Assembly (NCBI RefSeq): GCF_024498075.1 | Contig: NZ_JANHOF010000002.1 | Coordinates: forward strand, 602,431 to 666,430 | Reading direction: 5' to 3' | Source: Paenibacillus mendelii | GTDB lineage: Bacteria > Bacillota > Bacilli > Paenibacillales > Paenibacillaceae | Length of the DNA stretch: 64,000 nucleotides | In this document: one piece after another, positions 43,411 through 52,731 of the stretch | Layout of the letters: each line of letters begins with the position of its first letter | How positions within the stretch are numbered: the first letter of the stretch is position 1 | The notes under the pieces: generated by a model | The model's input: only the letters and a program-made list of their open reading frames with translations | The model's database searches: none | Told to the model about the DNA's origin: nothing | Translations under genes and position numbers: made by a program

Positions 43411-44211
43411 ATGTATAAACTGATTGCCATCGATATTGACGATACGCTGCTGACGGATGACTTGATCATCACGGAGGGAACGAAAGCGGCTTTGGCCGCA
43501 GCCATTGAACAGGGCGTGTTCGTCACCCTAGCTACCGGCCGCATGTTTCCATCCGCCCAGAAGATCGCAGCACAGCTGGAGCTTAATGTTCCAATTATTA
43601 CGTACCAAGGTTCCTTAATCAAAACCTTGTTCGACGAGCAAGTGCTGTATGAACGCAGCGTACCGGCCGATGCAGCCAAGGAGCTCTTCGCGTTCTGCGA
43701 AGAGCACGGTCTCCATCTGCAGCTGTACATCAACGATGTGCTCTACGTGAAAGAAGATAACGAGAAAGCCCGCGGCTATTCGGCGCTTGCCAAAATTCCA
43801 TTCGTCGTCGAGCCGGATTACGAGAAGCTGCTTACGCAGCCTTCAACGAAGATGCTCATTATCGACGACCCGGATGAACTGGACAAAATCGCGGCGAAGC
43901 TCGCCCCATTGATCGGCGACCGTGTACACATTACGAAATCGAAGGCGCATTACCTCGAATTCATGCACAAGGAAGGCACCAAGGGCCACGCGATCGAGTT
44001 CATGGCCGCGCATATCGGCTGCACGATGGATCAGGTCATCGCCATCGGCGATTCCTGGAATGATCACGAGATGATTGAGGTCGCCGGACTCGGCGTCGCC
44101 ATGGACAACGCGCTTCCGAAGCTGAAGGCCATCGCGAATTATATCACCGCCTCCAATAACGACGAAGGCGTCCGCCTCGTTGTGGAGAAGTTTGTATTGA
44201 ATAAAGAATAA
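43411..44211 (+). CDS. Cof-type HAD family phosphatase
   Basis: 266 residues. HAD motif I DIDDTLL near the N-terminus, motif II LATGR, motif III Lys and motif IV IGDSWNDHEMI are intact, with a type IIB cap between. Such enzymes dephosphorylate sugar phosphates, FMN or similar metabolites in the cytosol. The ATG at 43411 gives the normal family N-terminus (MYKLIAIDIDDT); AGAAGGAG lies about 14 bases upstream. An upstream in-frame ATG at 43375 precedes that site and is unlikely. Confidence 0.92.
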   Translation: MYKLIAIDIDDTLLTDDLIITEGTKAALAAAIEQGVFVTLATGRMFPSAQKIAAQLELNVPIITYQGSLIKTLFDEQVLYERSVPADAAKELFAFCEEHGLHLQLYINDVLYVKEDNEKARGYSALAKIPFVVEPDYEKLLTQPSTKMLIIDDPDELDKIAAKLAPLIGDRVHITKSKAHYLEFMHKEGTKGHAIEFMAAHIGCTMDQVIAIGDSWNDHEMIEVAGLGVAMDNALPKLKAIANYITASNNDEGVRLVVEKFVLNKE

Positions 44212-44237
44212 ATAGACAGCCTCATGCTCATGATATG

Positions 44238-44279
44238 AAAGGCTGTGCCTGGCAGATTCCTGCCGAGCACAGCCTTTTT
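44238..44279. terminator. Terminator between HAD and YeiH-type genes
   Basis: AAAGGCTGTGC and GCACAGCCTTT form a perfect 11-bp stem with an inner GGCAG/CTGCC pair, followed by TTTTT on the plus strand. The minus-strand tail also starts with T-rich sequence, so it can serve both convergent genes. Confidence 0.9.
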
Positions 44280-44291
44280 GACATGTAGAAT

Positions 44292-45332
44292 TTACCCGAT
44301 GGCGGATGAAATATACGCCATCGCCACAGATAGAATAACCGAGACGACAGCCATTGCTGCCAGCGTGCGAAGCGTCTTGGCTTTGAAATCCTTCAAGCAC
44401 ACATTTAGCCCAAGCCCGACCATCCCCATCGTCAGCAGGAATGTAGTCAAGGTCGCGATGCCGTTCATCACGTGCTCCGGCACTACGATCCAATGCCCGA
44501 GAACGAAGCTCCCTAAGATGCTCATCCCGATAAATCCGGCCAAGAACCATGGAAACTCGATTTTCCCTCCGTGAGATGTACCGCCGCTCCGCTTCATCCA
44601 TATCATAAGGACAATGCTAAGCGGAATGAGCAGAAAGACTCTCCCGAGCTTCGCAAGCAGCGCAAGCGCCAATGCATCCTCCCCGGCAGGCGCGGCAGCC
44701 AGCGCAACATGTGCGATTTCGTGCAAGCTTACGCCGGACCAAATGCCGTATTCGGATTCGCTAAATCCCAGGAGCGGCTGAAGCAGCGTATAGCTGATCG
44801 CGAATACGGTACCGACCATCGCAATCATTCCCGCCCCGATTGCCGTATCCTTTTCTTTGGCATTCAGGATCGGGGAGACGGCAGCTATAGCCGCAGCCCC
44901 GCATACCCCTGTGCCAATGCCGAGCAGCAGCGATAAAGACAAATCGGCCTTCAGCCATTTGGCGATCAGCAGCGTAAGGCCAATCGCACTCACAACCATC
45001 ACCGTATCCAAGAGGAGCAGCCCCAGACCCTGCTGAAGCACGATCGCGATATTCAGCTTCAAGCCGTATAAGACAATAGCGGCTCTTAGCAATGTTTTCG
45101 ATGAGAATTGTATGCCCGTACGAAGCGCCTCCGGATATCCTGCGATCTGACGATATACGACCGCAAGCAGAATCGCGCAGCCCAGCTGCCCAACGCGGTC
45201 GAGGCCGGGCAGCTGGGCCAAGCCGTAGCCCGCGATAGCGAATAATAGCGTGAACCCGATGCCGCTCATTCGTTTATGGTTACGGACAGCTAAGCCGATC
45301 TGTCCCATTCTTGCTTTCAAGTGTGCTGCCAC
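44292..45332 (-). CDS. YeiH/UPF0324 family putative sulfate or sulfite exporter
   Basis: 346 residues with ten or so membrane segments. The family blocks LLGIGTGVCGAAAIAA, GMIAMVGTVFAISYTLL, IWSGVSLHEIAHVALA and MGMVGLGLNV are clear. The family is annotated as sulfate exporter; in enterobacteria the homologue YeiH is controlled by the LysR protein YeiE, and here too a LysR gene is divergent. The GTG start has GGAGG nine bases upstream. Confidence 0.9.
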   Translation of the reverse strand: MAAHLKARMGQIGLAVRNHKRMSGIGFTLLFAIAGYGLAQLPGLDRVGQLGCAILLAVVYRQIAGYPEALRTGIQFSSKTLLRAAIVLYGLKLNIAIVLQQGLGLLLLDTVMVVSAIGLTLLIAKWLKADLSLSLLLGIGTGVCGAAAIAAVSPILNAKEKDTAIGAGMIAMVGTVFAISYTLLQPLLGFSESEYGIWSGVSLHEIAHVALAAAPAGEDALALALLAKLGRVFLLIPLSIVLMIWMKRSGGTSHGGKIEFPWFLAGFIGMSILGSFVLGHWIVVPEHVMNGIATLTTFLLTMGMVGLGLNVCLKDFKAKTLRTLAAMAVVSVILSVAMAYISSAIG

Positions 45333-45413
45333 GATTATTCGCCTCCGTTCATTTACAATCCCATCTTATGCGATTAAGATGAATAAGAAAAATAAATCAT
45401 TATAATACATATC

Positions 45414-45429
45414 ATAAGCAATCACTTAT
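45414..45429 (+). promoter_or_regulatory. Dyad in the YeiH-LysR divergent region
   Basis: ATAAG-N6-CTTAT lies 37 bases before the LysR gene and about 80 bases before the YeiH-type gene, next to a TATAAT box (45401-45406 region). LysR-type regulators bind such short dyads, so it is a candidate site for auto- and cross-regulation. Confidence 0.45.
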
Positions 45430-45466
45430 TATAGATGCAGATAAATCGTTAAGGAGCGATCGAACT

Positions 45467-46369
45467 ATGGATCAATCACTGCTTGTTTTCGTTACCGTCG
45501 CTGAGAAGCGCAGCTTTACCCGTACTGCGGAAGAACTGCATATGACGCAGCCGGCGGTCAGCCAATATGTTCAGACCTTGGAGAAAACGACTGGCGCCAA
45601 GCTTCTCGACCGGTCCAATAAATATGTAAGGCTAACGAAGGCCGGGGAGATCGTCTACCATCATGCCAAAGAAATATTAGGGCTCTATACCCGCATGGAT
45701 GCTCTCGTCGCTGATCTCATGCAGGTGGCAAGCGGTCCGATTTCCATTGGGTCCAGCTTCACCTTCGGCGAGTACGTGCTTCCTCATGTTATCGCCGACA
45801 TGCTGGCGGAGTACCCCTTGATCGAGCCAACGATTATGATCGGCAATACGGCCGATATTGGCGGGGCGCTGCTCGCTCATCAGCTTGATATCGGGATTAT
45901 CGAGGGGGATTACAGCCATGATAAGCTGCGAGTCACCCCATTCGCGGAGGATGTCATGGATCTGATCGTATCCGCCAATCATCCATTCGCTGCAGCCGCG
46001 CCCGACTTCAGCGTTTCACTAGCGGACATGGCTCCCGAAACATGGATCGTGCGCGAACGAGGCTCCGGTACGCGCGAGGCAGCCGACCGATGGTTCGAAT
46101 CGTTTGGCTTTGTCCCCCGCAATATGATGTCGTTCGGCAGCACCCAGCTTATCAAAGAATCGGTCGAAGCCGGCTTGGGCGTTACTCTTCTGTCCCGTTT
46201 ATCGGTCCGCAAGGAGCTGCAGCTTGGCACCTTGCGGGCTGTGAATGCTGCCGGCACGCCGGTGAAACGGAAGTTTTCCCTCGTGACACATGCCTCGCCC
46301 TATCATACCAAGGCAACGCAGGTATTCATCGCCTGTCTGCAGAATGGCCATTGGGGAAGGTTAAGCTGA
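45467..46369 (+). CDS. LysR-family transcriptional regulator (YeiE/CysL-like)
   Basis: 300 residues. N-terminal winged helix-turn-helix (FTRTAEELHMTQPAVSQYVQTLEKTTGAKLLDR, split across ~18-50) and a periplasmic-binding-like effector domain from ~90 (GPISIGSSFTFGEYVLP). AAGGAGCG precedes the ATG. It is divergent from the YeiH-type exporter, its probable target. The effector may be a sulfur compound, by analogy with YeiE and CysL. Confidence 0.92.
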   Translation: MDQSLLVFVTVAEKRSFTRTAEELHMTQPAVSQYVQTLEKTTGAKLLDRSNKYVRLTKAGEIVYHHAKEILGLYTRMDALVADLMQVASGPISIGSSFTFGEYVLPHVIADMLAEYPLIEPTIMIGNTADIGGALLAHQLDIGIIEGDYSHDKLRVTPFAEDVMDLIVSANHPFAAAAPDFSVSLADMAPETWIVRERGSGTREAADRWFESFGFVPRNMMSFGSTQLIKESVEAGLGVTLLSRLSVRKELQLGTLRAVNAAGTPVKRKFSLVTHASPYHTKATQVFIACLQNGHWGRLS

Positions 46370-46444
46370 AATTATACCCGAGGTATACTTAATTACATCC
46401 GCCGGGCCTGCATGTATACTGTCATAAACATTTCGGCCGCTTTG

Positions 46445-46487
46445 TATAATACGGTGTGAACGGTCTGGCGTTAATGCCGTTTACACC
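46445..46487 (+). promoter_or_regulatory. Promoter -10 and leader hairpin before the glycosidase-like gene
   Basis: A TATAAT box (46445-46450) is followed at once by GGTGTGAACGG (46453-46463) and its near-complement CCGTTTACACC (46477-46487). The dyad spans the expected transcription start and early leader, so it is an operator or a leader hairpin just ahead of the ribosome binding site. Confidence 0.5.
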
Positions 46488-46509
46488 ATTATGGAGGGAC
46501 GGTGAAGGG

Positions 46510-47906
46510 ATGAGGAAAGGTTGGAGACGCCATTTATCTGTATCCGCAATACTGCTTCTGTTATCCATCGTCATTGTTGGCAGTCAAGTTTTTGCCGGAG
46601 CAACGACATTCTCAGGGTTAACCTTGTCGCGAACCGGGTATGATTATGCCCCTTCGGTCATGCAAGGGGACGCTCGGAAATTAAGATGTGGTGGTGCGGT
46701 CAAGCCACAGGCGGCGATGGTATTTTCTATTCGCGGCTGACTGCCTCGGGGTGGACGTCGCCTCAGCTCGTTCTGAGCGCATCATCAAGCGGATGGGACA
46801 GCAAGCATGTATGCGATCCTTCCGTTATTAAAGGTTCCTTCAGTATCGGGGGTACCTCCTACACGTATGCTATGTATTACACGGCAACCTACGACACCGT
46901 CGGCTATGACAGCCATATCGGCGTTGCTTTCTCCAATGACGGCGTAAACTGGACCAAGTATAGCGGGAATCCCATCATAGCACCGTCGTCCAGCGCCGCC
47001 CCTTCTACTCTGCAGTACGGCGCAGGCATGCAAACCGCTTATCGAGCGAGCGGTACGAGCGCCAATGTTACACTTGCCTTCTTCGATTCAACCAGTTCGG
47101 GCAGCCGGGCCTATATGGTCACATCGACCAACGGCGTCACGTTCGGCTCCAGAACCGAGCTGCCGAATCCGATCGGCGATACGGCGATCGGGGATATTGC
47201 GTACTCGCCTTCTGAGAATGTATGGTACATCGCAACCAAGCATAACAGCGATACGGAATCCTATGTGCTCAAATCGAGCGGCAGCTCGCTCACCTCGGCC
47301 TGGCAGGAATGGGGAGGACGAATCAATAATATTTTAACCGGCAATGCCAAGAATCATAATCCCGGATTCATACGGCAGCCTAATGGAGACATCTACACCG
47401 AATCAGGGACGCAGTATAAGTATGTGCTGTTCGGAACCGGCGGCACCAGCCCGAGCGACTGGAATATCGGTCAAGCGATCGTAACGGACGGATGGCTGTT
47501 CGATGTGAACGGGAATAAACAAGGATGGACGACGGCCAATGTAGCGACTGATTCCGGCCCTTCAGGCGGGCTGTGGGTCGTAACGGCCAATGCTCTGGAT
47601 CCGTATTGGCAATCACCGCCTCTGAGCATCCTTTCATCGAACTTCTCAAAGGTTGAAATTAATATGGCGAATCAGAATGCGAATACAACCGGTAAAGTGT
47701 ATTTCAAGACCCACACAGAGGATTACTACAGCGAAAGCAAAAGCGTATCCTTCACGGTCAGCAACTCCGGGGGCTGGGACACGTATACCGTGAATTTGAG
47801 CGCCAATACCAAGTACACCGGGATGATCACCGGCCTTCGCGTCGACCCGATCGAAACCGGCAGCAACGCACCGCTTGGCATCAATTACATCAAGATCGTT
47901 CCTTAA
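46510..47906 (+). pseudogene. Frameshifted secreted beta-propeller glycosidase-like protein (GH43/GH32-like)
   Basis: A signal peptide (MRKGWRRHLSVSA..., cut near VFAGA) and the first propeller strand (GYDYAPSVMQG) are in one frame; the rest, from MWWCGQATGGDG on, is in the -1 frame starting near 46670-46686. The downstream part has GWDSKHVCDPSVIKG, MYYTATYD, HIGVAFSNDGVNWTKYSGNPII, typical of five-bladed GH43/GH32/GH62-like proteins, and a C-terminal jelly-roll carbohydrate-binding-like domain (~280-406 of that frame). A single missing base, or a sequencing error, would rejoin them. GGAGGGACGGTGAAGGG precedes the ATG. If read through it is an extracellular glycan-degrading enzyme. Confidence 0.75.
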
Positions 47907-47932
47907 TTCTTACATTCCTTATCCAATAGAAG

Positions 47933-47976
47933 AGACCGGCCTCGGGCAGCATCTGCTGCTCAAGGCCGGTCTTCTT
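47933..47976 (+). terminator. Terminator behind the glycosidase-like gene
   Basis: AGACCGGCCT and AGGCCGGTCT form a perfect 10-bp stem with an inner GCAG/CTGC pair, followed by TCTTA. It separates convergent genes. Confidence 0.8.
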
Positions 47977-48003
47977 ACGCCATGATTGGCGCTCATAAGC
48001 GGC

Positions 48004-49188
48004 TTAGATCCGGAAATTAGGAATAGCCACTTCAGCGCCTCGCTTGGCGACAGACTCCATCGATAACGGGAAGATGCTGCTCCACAATACGGCATCGTAC
48101 ACATCGATGATAGGGCTGCGGTTCTCGCGAATGGCGGCCGCGAACTCCCGGATGACGAACAAGTCCCCGCCGCCATGTCCGGCTTGGTCGGCTTCCGCCC
48201 CCATATCGCGCCACCAGCTGTGCTCGAACTCATCCGAATAATTCCACAGCGATTCCCATTCGGCCGGGGAGCCCCATGACGTACCCGGGGAGCGGCCCTG
48301 AACCCAGACGGACGGAGCCATGGTGCTGCTCCACGTATAGGCGCCATTCTCACCCTGCAGCCCATAACGCGCCATATCGTGCGGAACGCCGGATGTCCAG
48401 TCCAAGCGCAATTGGATCAGAACCCCGTTTGCCGTGCGAAGGATCGTTACGGCAGAGTCGCCCTGCTTCCAATCGACATCCGGAACATGCGGATGAGCCG
48501 CCTGGATCACGTCCGTATGATAATGGCGCGCCGCTACGGCGGGAGACGTGAAGGTCGAGATCGATTCCAGCCGGTCGCTGCCGTCGCGGTTCATCTCCAT
48601 CCACATGGCCAGCGGACCGAAGGAATGGGTTGGATAATTCATCCCGTTATAATCCCGCTGCAGCCTTCCACGCCAGGTTAAATCCCCCTTCGCATCATGC
48701 AGCAGGCTGCGGCAATCATGGATGTAAGCGCCTTCCAAAAAGGTCAGCTTACCGAATACATTCGCTTTAACCATATTCATGATCATCATGTTCGGGCGCA
48801 TGAAGCAGTAGTTCTCCGCCATCATGTACTTCATTCCTGTCGCCTTGACGGTCTCGATCAGCTCCCAGCCTTCCTCCATGGTGGTCATCGCAATAACCTC
48901 GCTAAGTACATGCTTGCCTGCGCGCATAGCCTGTATGGCCTGACGCGCATGAATTAACAGCGGTGTTGCCAGGAACACGGCATCGACATCAGGATCGCTT
49001 AGCAGCTCCTCATAGCTTGTATAGCCTCTCAGCTGGCTGTCGCTCTCCTGCCACTGGCGAACGGTGGTCTCATCCAAATCACATACCGCGACCAGCTTGA
49101 TCTCGTCTTGAAGGTAGCTCATGACGTGCGAGAAATGAGCACCGCGATGACCGCCTACAATGGCCAAACGAACGGGTGATGCATTCAT
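48004..49188 (-). CDS. Gfo/Idh/MocA family oxidoreductase
   Basis: 394 residues. N-terminal Rossmann fold with VGGHRGAHF, VAVCDLDE and DAVFLATPLLIHARQA; GKHVLSEVI carries the position of the catalytic Lys-Pro motif, but the usual EKP is replaced by SEV, which is unusual. The C-terminal domain has HSFGPLAMWMEM. It probably oxidises or reduces a sugar or inositol-type substrate with NAD(P). AGGAGGAATT precedes the ATG. It lies behind cluster 2 with its own upstream region. Confidence 0.9.
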   Translation of the reverse strand: MNASPVRLAIVGGHRGAHFSHVMSYLQDEIKLVAVCDLDETTVRQWQESDSQLRGYTSYEELLSDPDVDAVFLATPLLIHARQAIQAMRAGKHVLSEVIAMTTMEEGWELIETVKATGMKYMMAENYCFMRPNMMIMNMVKANVFGKLTFLEGAYIHDCRSLLHDAKGDLTWRGRLQRDYNGMNYPTHSFGPLAMWMEMNRDGSDRLESISTFTSPAVAARHYHTDVIQAAHPHVPDVDWKQGDSAVTILRTANGVLIQLRLDWTSGVPHDMARYGLQGENGAYTWSSTMAPSVWVQGRSPGTSWGSPAEWESLWNYSDEFEHSWWRDMGAEADQAGHGGGDLFVIREFAAAIRENRSPIIDVYDAVLWSSIFPLSMESVAKRGAEVAIPNFRI

Positions 49189-49310
49189 ATGAATTCCTCC
49201 TTGAATATGAGCGTGACACGGCCCCGACGTATATGAGCATAATCACTCCTATTGGAATCGTTAATCGCAACCAGGCCGAAAAAGGGATGAATATCCATTT
49301 ACAACTCATA

Positions 49311-49325
49311 TTAAACACCGTTTAG
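49311..49325 (-). promoter_or_regulatory. Dyad upstream of the oxidoreductase gene
   Basis: TTAAAC-ACC-GTTTAG lies between a TTGACA box on the minus strand (49334-49339) and the start codon. A further AAAACGTTTT palindrome stands at 49381-49390. LacI-family regulators of sugar genes use such A/T-flanked dyads. The rest of 49189-49573 is AT-rich and without a gene. Confidence 0.4.
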
Positions 49326-49559
49326 CACACGTATGTCAACATAAAAATGGATTCATAAAACCGAGTGTTTATCAGAGGTTAAAACGTTTTTATTGTTTCA
49401 CTAAAGATTGTAAAAGAACATGGCTTTTTCAGTTTGTTTCAATCGTGATTCATCCTTAGCAACCATACTTTATTACATATATTGTAATTAAATAGAGTCC
49501 GTTCGCTGTTTAGAAATTATGAATAACTCAACGTAATATTGTGTCTTGTGTCGGCACAC

Positions 49560-49605
49560 CCAGAAAACGAAGAAGGCCCCGACTCCATCGCTGGAGTCGA
49601 GGCCT
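49560..49605 (-). terminator. Terminator of cluster 2
   Basis: AGGCCCCGACTCCA and TGGAGTCGAGGCCT pair with one mismatch; the minus-strand tail is TTCTTCGTTTTC. It marks the 3' end of the cluster 2 operon. Confidence 0.8.
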
Positions 49606-49622
49606 ATCCTCCTTACCATTCC

Positions 49623-51026
49623 TTAAGGTTTCTGTTCATCCAACAGGGCTTGCGTAAATGTGGTCATATGATCGAGGAACGCTTTGGGCTCAAGCGTGCC
49701 TGCCATGACCTCCGCCCATTTCGTATCGAATTCCTTGCCGATGTCTACCGGTATCGTTGGCGGCAGCTTCTTGGCGTTCTTCAGTACTTCAAACGCTGAC
49801 GCGGTTACCGGATCCTTCTTCGCTTCCGATTCCAGGTACGGATTGTCCTTAATGCCCGAAATCCAGCCAAAGTGCTTCTGCTGCGATTCGGCTCCGGCCT
49901 TCGTGGAGGTCATCCACTTCAGCAGCGCCCAAGCGGCATCCTTATTCTCTTTCTTGCCTACCGATGTGAGCGAGAACGACCAGCCTCCGATCCAGAGCGA
50001 CTCCGCCGGCATCGGCGCAAACTGCAAATCCGCATTTTGTTCAAGAAGCCCGCGCAGTGAAGGCGTAACATGAGGCTCCATCAACGATTTGCCGGCTGAG
50101 AATCTTCCCGTATTCTCCGGCAGCGTGGAATTTAATTTGCCCATGCGCTCATCATTAATGTTCTCCCGCTTAAAGTTGACGATCCAATCCAGCGCTTCGA
50201 CAATGAGCGGATCGTTGAACGAAACCTTACGCTCGGAAGGATTATAGAAAGTAGATGCATCCGCACCATTGAGAAAGCTCATCGTAATCAGGCTGTTGAA
50301 TGGGCCGTATACTTCATGCGGCGAGAAGGTCGTCATGACCTGCTCCCCGTTCTCGGTTACCCAGAACTTGCGGAGGAAGTCGCCAAACTCCTGCAGCGAT
50401 TGTACTTCTGGAATTTCCGTAAACCCGTACTGCTCGAGCACATCGTTATTGTAGGCAAGGGCAAAGTTCGGATCCACATGCCAAGGAAGCGCCCAGACTG
50501 AGCCATCCACATCGACGGAACGCGCATAGGCCGGTTCATAGTATAGATCTGGCGTAATATCAGGACTTGAATTTAAATATGGCGTTAAATCTTCAATCAT
50601 ATTGTCTTTGCGCAAATCGATGGCAAGGCCGTTAGAGGAAATCACATCCGGCGTCTCGCCTGCGGCAATAAGTGCGGCAAGATCGGCTGTCGTTTGCTCC
50701 ATATAGATAACCTTTACATTCGGATAGTCTTTATTGAAATCCTCGAACATCTTCTTGAAGTTCTCCCCGAAGCCTGCGCCCCATGGCGTAATAACCCGGA
50801 CCTCGCCTTTGACATCGGCTAAATTGACAGTCGGCGCGTTAGCGTCATCCCCTCCAGTATTTGTGTTATCCTCGGGCTTCGTAGTCGCATTCGTATTGTT
50901 CGGTGTTGTGGGACTGTTCCCCCCATTCCCGCCAGACCCGCTGCAAGCGGCCACCATCGTGACCAGCAATGCCAGCGCGCAGGTTAAACTCAATAAACGG
51001 AATCCCTTTTGGCTAGACTTCATCAT
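49623..51026 (-). CDS. Cluster 2 substrate-binding lipoprotein, second tandem copy
   Basis: 467 residues. Lipobox VAAC (Cys28), a Gly/Asn/Thr-rich linker, then a family 1 SBP fold (VITPWGAGFGENFKKMFEDFNKDYPNVKVIYMEQ in two parts). Long blocks such as EFGDFLRKFWVTENGEQVMTT, FNSLITMSFLNGAD and FKRENINDERM recur with few changes in the SBP gene upstream (51211-52605), so the two arose by tandem duplication. GGGGGAG precedes the ATG. It is the last gene of cluster 2 and is followed by the terminator. Confidence 0.93.
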   Translation of the reverse strand: MMKSSQKGFRLLSLTCALALLVTMVAACSGSGGNGGNSPTTPNNTNATTKPEDNTNTGGDDANAPTVNLADVKGEVRVITPWGAGFGENFKKMFEDFNKDYPNVKVIYMEQTTADLAALIAAGETPDVISSNGLAIDLRKDNMIEDLTPYLNSSPDITPDLYYEPAYARSVDVDGSVWALPWHVDPNFALAYNNDVLEQYGFTEIPEVQSLQEFGDFLRKFWVTENGEQVMTTFSPHEVYGPFNSLITMSFLNGADASTFYNPSERKVSFNDPLIVEALDWIVNFKRENINDERMGKLNSTLPENTGRFSAGKSLMEPHVTPSLRGLLEQNADLQFAPMPAESLWIGGWSFSLTSVGKKENKDAAWALLKWMTSTKAGAESQQKHFGWISGIKDNPYLESEAKKDPVTASAFEVLKNAKKLPPTIPVDIGKEFDTKWAEVMAGTLEPKAFLDHMTTFTQALLDEQKP

Positions 51027-51210
51027 TTCCGCATTTCTCCCCCATAAAGTATTTGTTCTTTCACGGGCATCTACTTCTCATCTAGGTTGAAGAAATCAGG
51101 TGATCTTATTGTCGTCCAAGCGTGATAGATGATGTTCCAATGATCTGTATTCTCTCGCACAAATATTGCGTTACCTGAAGTCCCTATCCCCCTCCGGCAG
51201 TGTATTACTT

Positions 51211-52605
51211 TCACTTCGCTTTCTGATCGTCCAACAGCGATTGCGTATATTTCGTCATATGGTCGAGGAAGGCCTTCGGCTCGAGCGTCCCGGCAACTAC
51301 CTCCGCGAACTTCTGGTCGAACTCGGTCTCATATTGGACAGGGAAGAACGGCGGCAATTTCTGGGCCCGCTGAAGCACATCGTAAGCCGCTTTCATGATC
51401 GGATCCTGCTCGGTCTGTTCGAGAAAATACGGGTTGTCCTTGAATGCTGAGATGTTCCCAAGCACTTTCAGATTCGCTTCCGCGCCCTCTCGAGATGCGC
51501 TGAGCCACTTGACCAGTGCCCAAGCCGCATCCTTGTTCTCCTTCGCGCCCTTCACCGTCATCGAAATGCCGTGACCGCCTATCCATAACGATTCCGCCGG
51601 CATCGTCGTAAGCTGCAAATCCGGATTCAGCTTCATATTGTCTTGTACATGCACAATGACATTCGGTTCAAGCAGCGATTTCTGGGCCGCAAATCGGGTG
51701 GTGTTTTCCGGCAGCGCCGCGTTCAAATTATTCATTCGATCGTCGTCGATATTTTCCCGTTTAAACCGCACCATCCATTCGAGCGCTTCGACGATCTTCG
51801 GATCGTTGAACGTGCCGGTGTTCGTCTCCGGGTTATAGAAGTTCGTTGAGTCGGCGCCGTTCAAATACGCGATCGTCAGCAAGCTGTTGAAGTTGCCATA
51901 TATTTCGAAAGGGGATACGGTCGTCATTACTTGCTCGCCGTTCTCGACAATCCAGAACTTTTTCAGGAAATCGCCGAATTCCTGCAGTGAATTCATCTCC
52001 GGAATTTCCGTATATCCGTACTGCTCCAGCACGTCCTTGTTATAGATGATCGGAAAATTGGGATCGACCAGCCAAGGCAGCTGCCACACTTTCCCGTCGG
52101 GATCTCCCCCTCTTCGATAGGCGGGCTCGTAGAACATCTCCGAGTTGACGTCCGGATCCATCTCGATGAACGGGGTCAAATCTTCAATCAGCTTGTCTCT
52201 GATCCAGTCGCGTGGGAACCGTCCGCCGTCGGCAATCATAACGTCCGGCATTTCTCCGGCGGATACGAGCGTAGCCAGTTCGCTTATCGGTTGCGGCATA
52301 TACGTCACTTTGATATTTGGATAGTCTTTGTTGAAGTCTTCCATCATCGTGTTGAATTTGTCGCTCAAGCCCGCGCCCCAGACGGAAATCACTTTGACCT
52401 CACCTTTAACGCTCGACTTCTCCGGCATGGCTTTGTCGCCTTGCTCTCCCTGATCGCCTTTTTCTTTTTTCGCCGGAGTATCGGCTGCATTGCCCCCGTC
52501 GTTCGTGCTTTCGGATCCGCCTCCGCTGCAGGCGGCCATCGTCATCACCAGCAGCAGCAATAGGCTCCCTATACGGATCCCTTTTGCCCGTTTTCGCATT
52601 GTCAA
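51211..52605 (-). CDS. Cluster 2 substrate-binding lipoprotein, first tandem copy
   Basis: 464 residues. Lipobox MAAC (Cys26), a charged linker (KKEKGDQGEQGDKA), then a family 1 SBP fold (VISVWGAGLSDKFNTMMEDFNKDYPN; FKRENIDDDRMNNLNAALPENT). It follows permease B2 by 126 bases and is closely related to the next gene. The TTG at 52605 has GGGAG nine bases upstream and is a better start than the ATG two codons later. The binding protein probably feeds pair B. The 184 bases to the next gene hold no clear terminator. Confidence 0.92.
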   Translation of the reverse strand: MTMRKRAKGIRIGSLLLLLVMTMAACSGGGSESTNDGGNAADTPAKKEKGDQGEQGDKAMPEKSSVKGEVKVISVWGAGLSDKFNTMMEDFNKDYPNIKVTYMPQPISELATLVSAGEMPDVMIADGGRFPRDWIRDKLIEDLTPFIEMDPDVNSEMFYEPAYRRGGDPDGKVWQLPWLVDPNFPIIYNKDVLEQYGYTEIPEMNSLQEFGDFLKKFWIVENGEQVMTTVSPFEIYGNFNSLLTIAYLNGADSTNFYNPETNTGTFNDPKIVEALEWMVRFKRENIDDDRMNNLNAALPENTTRFAAQKSLLEPNVIVHVQDNMKLNPDLQLTTMPAESLWIGGHGISMTVKGAKENKDAAWALVKWLSASREGAEANLKVLGNISAFKDNPYFLEQTEQDPIMKAAYDVLQRAQKLPPFFPVQYETEFDQKFAEVVAGTLEPKAFLDHMTKYTQSLLDDQKAK

Positions 52606-52731
52606 TTTTGTTCACTCCCTTCTTGATTGATGTGCTGACATAACCTTCACCGTCCGGTGAAGTGCGCATCACCCCCTGATAGGTCCATGCTCGCTTCGCG
52701 TTCCTTTCATTCAGCGCCCTTGCGGTCGGCC

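Noticed and set aside
46660..46690. Programmed -1 frameshift signal in the glycosidase-like gene
   Set aside because: No X XXY YYZ heptamer in phase and no clear downstream stem were found; a mutation or sequencing error is simpler.
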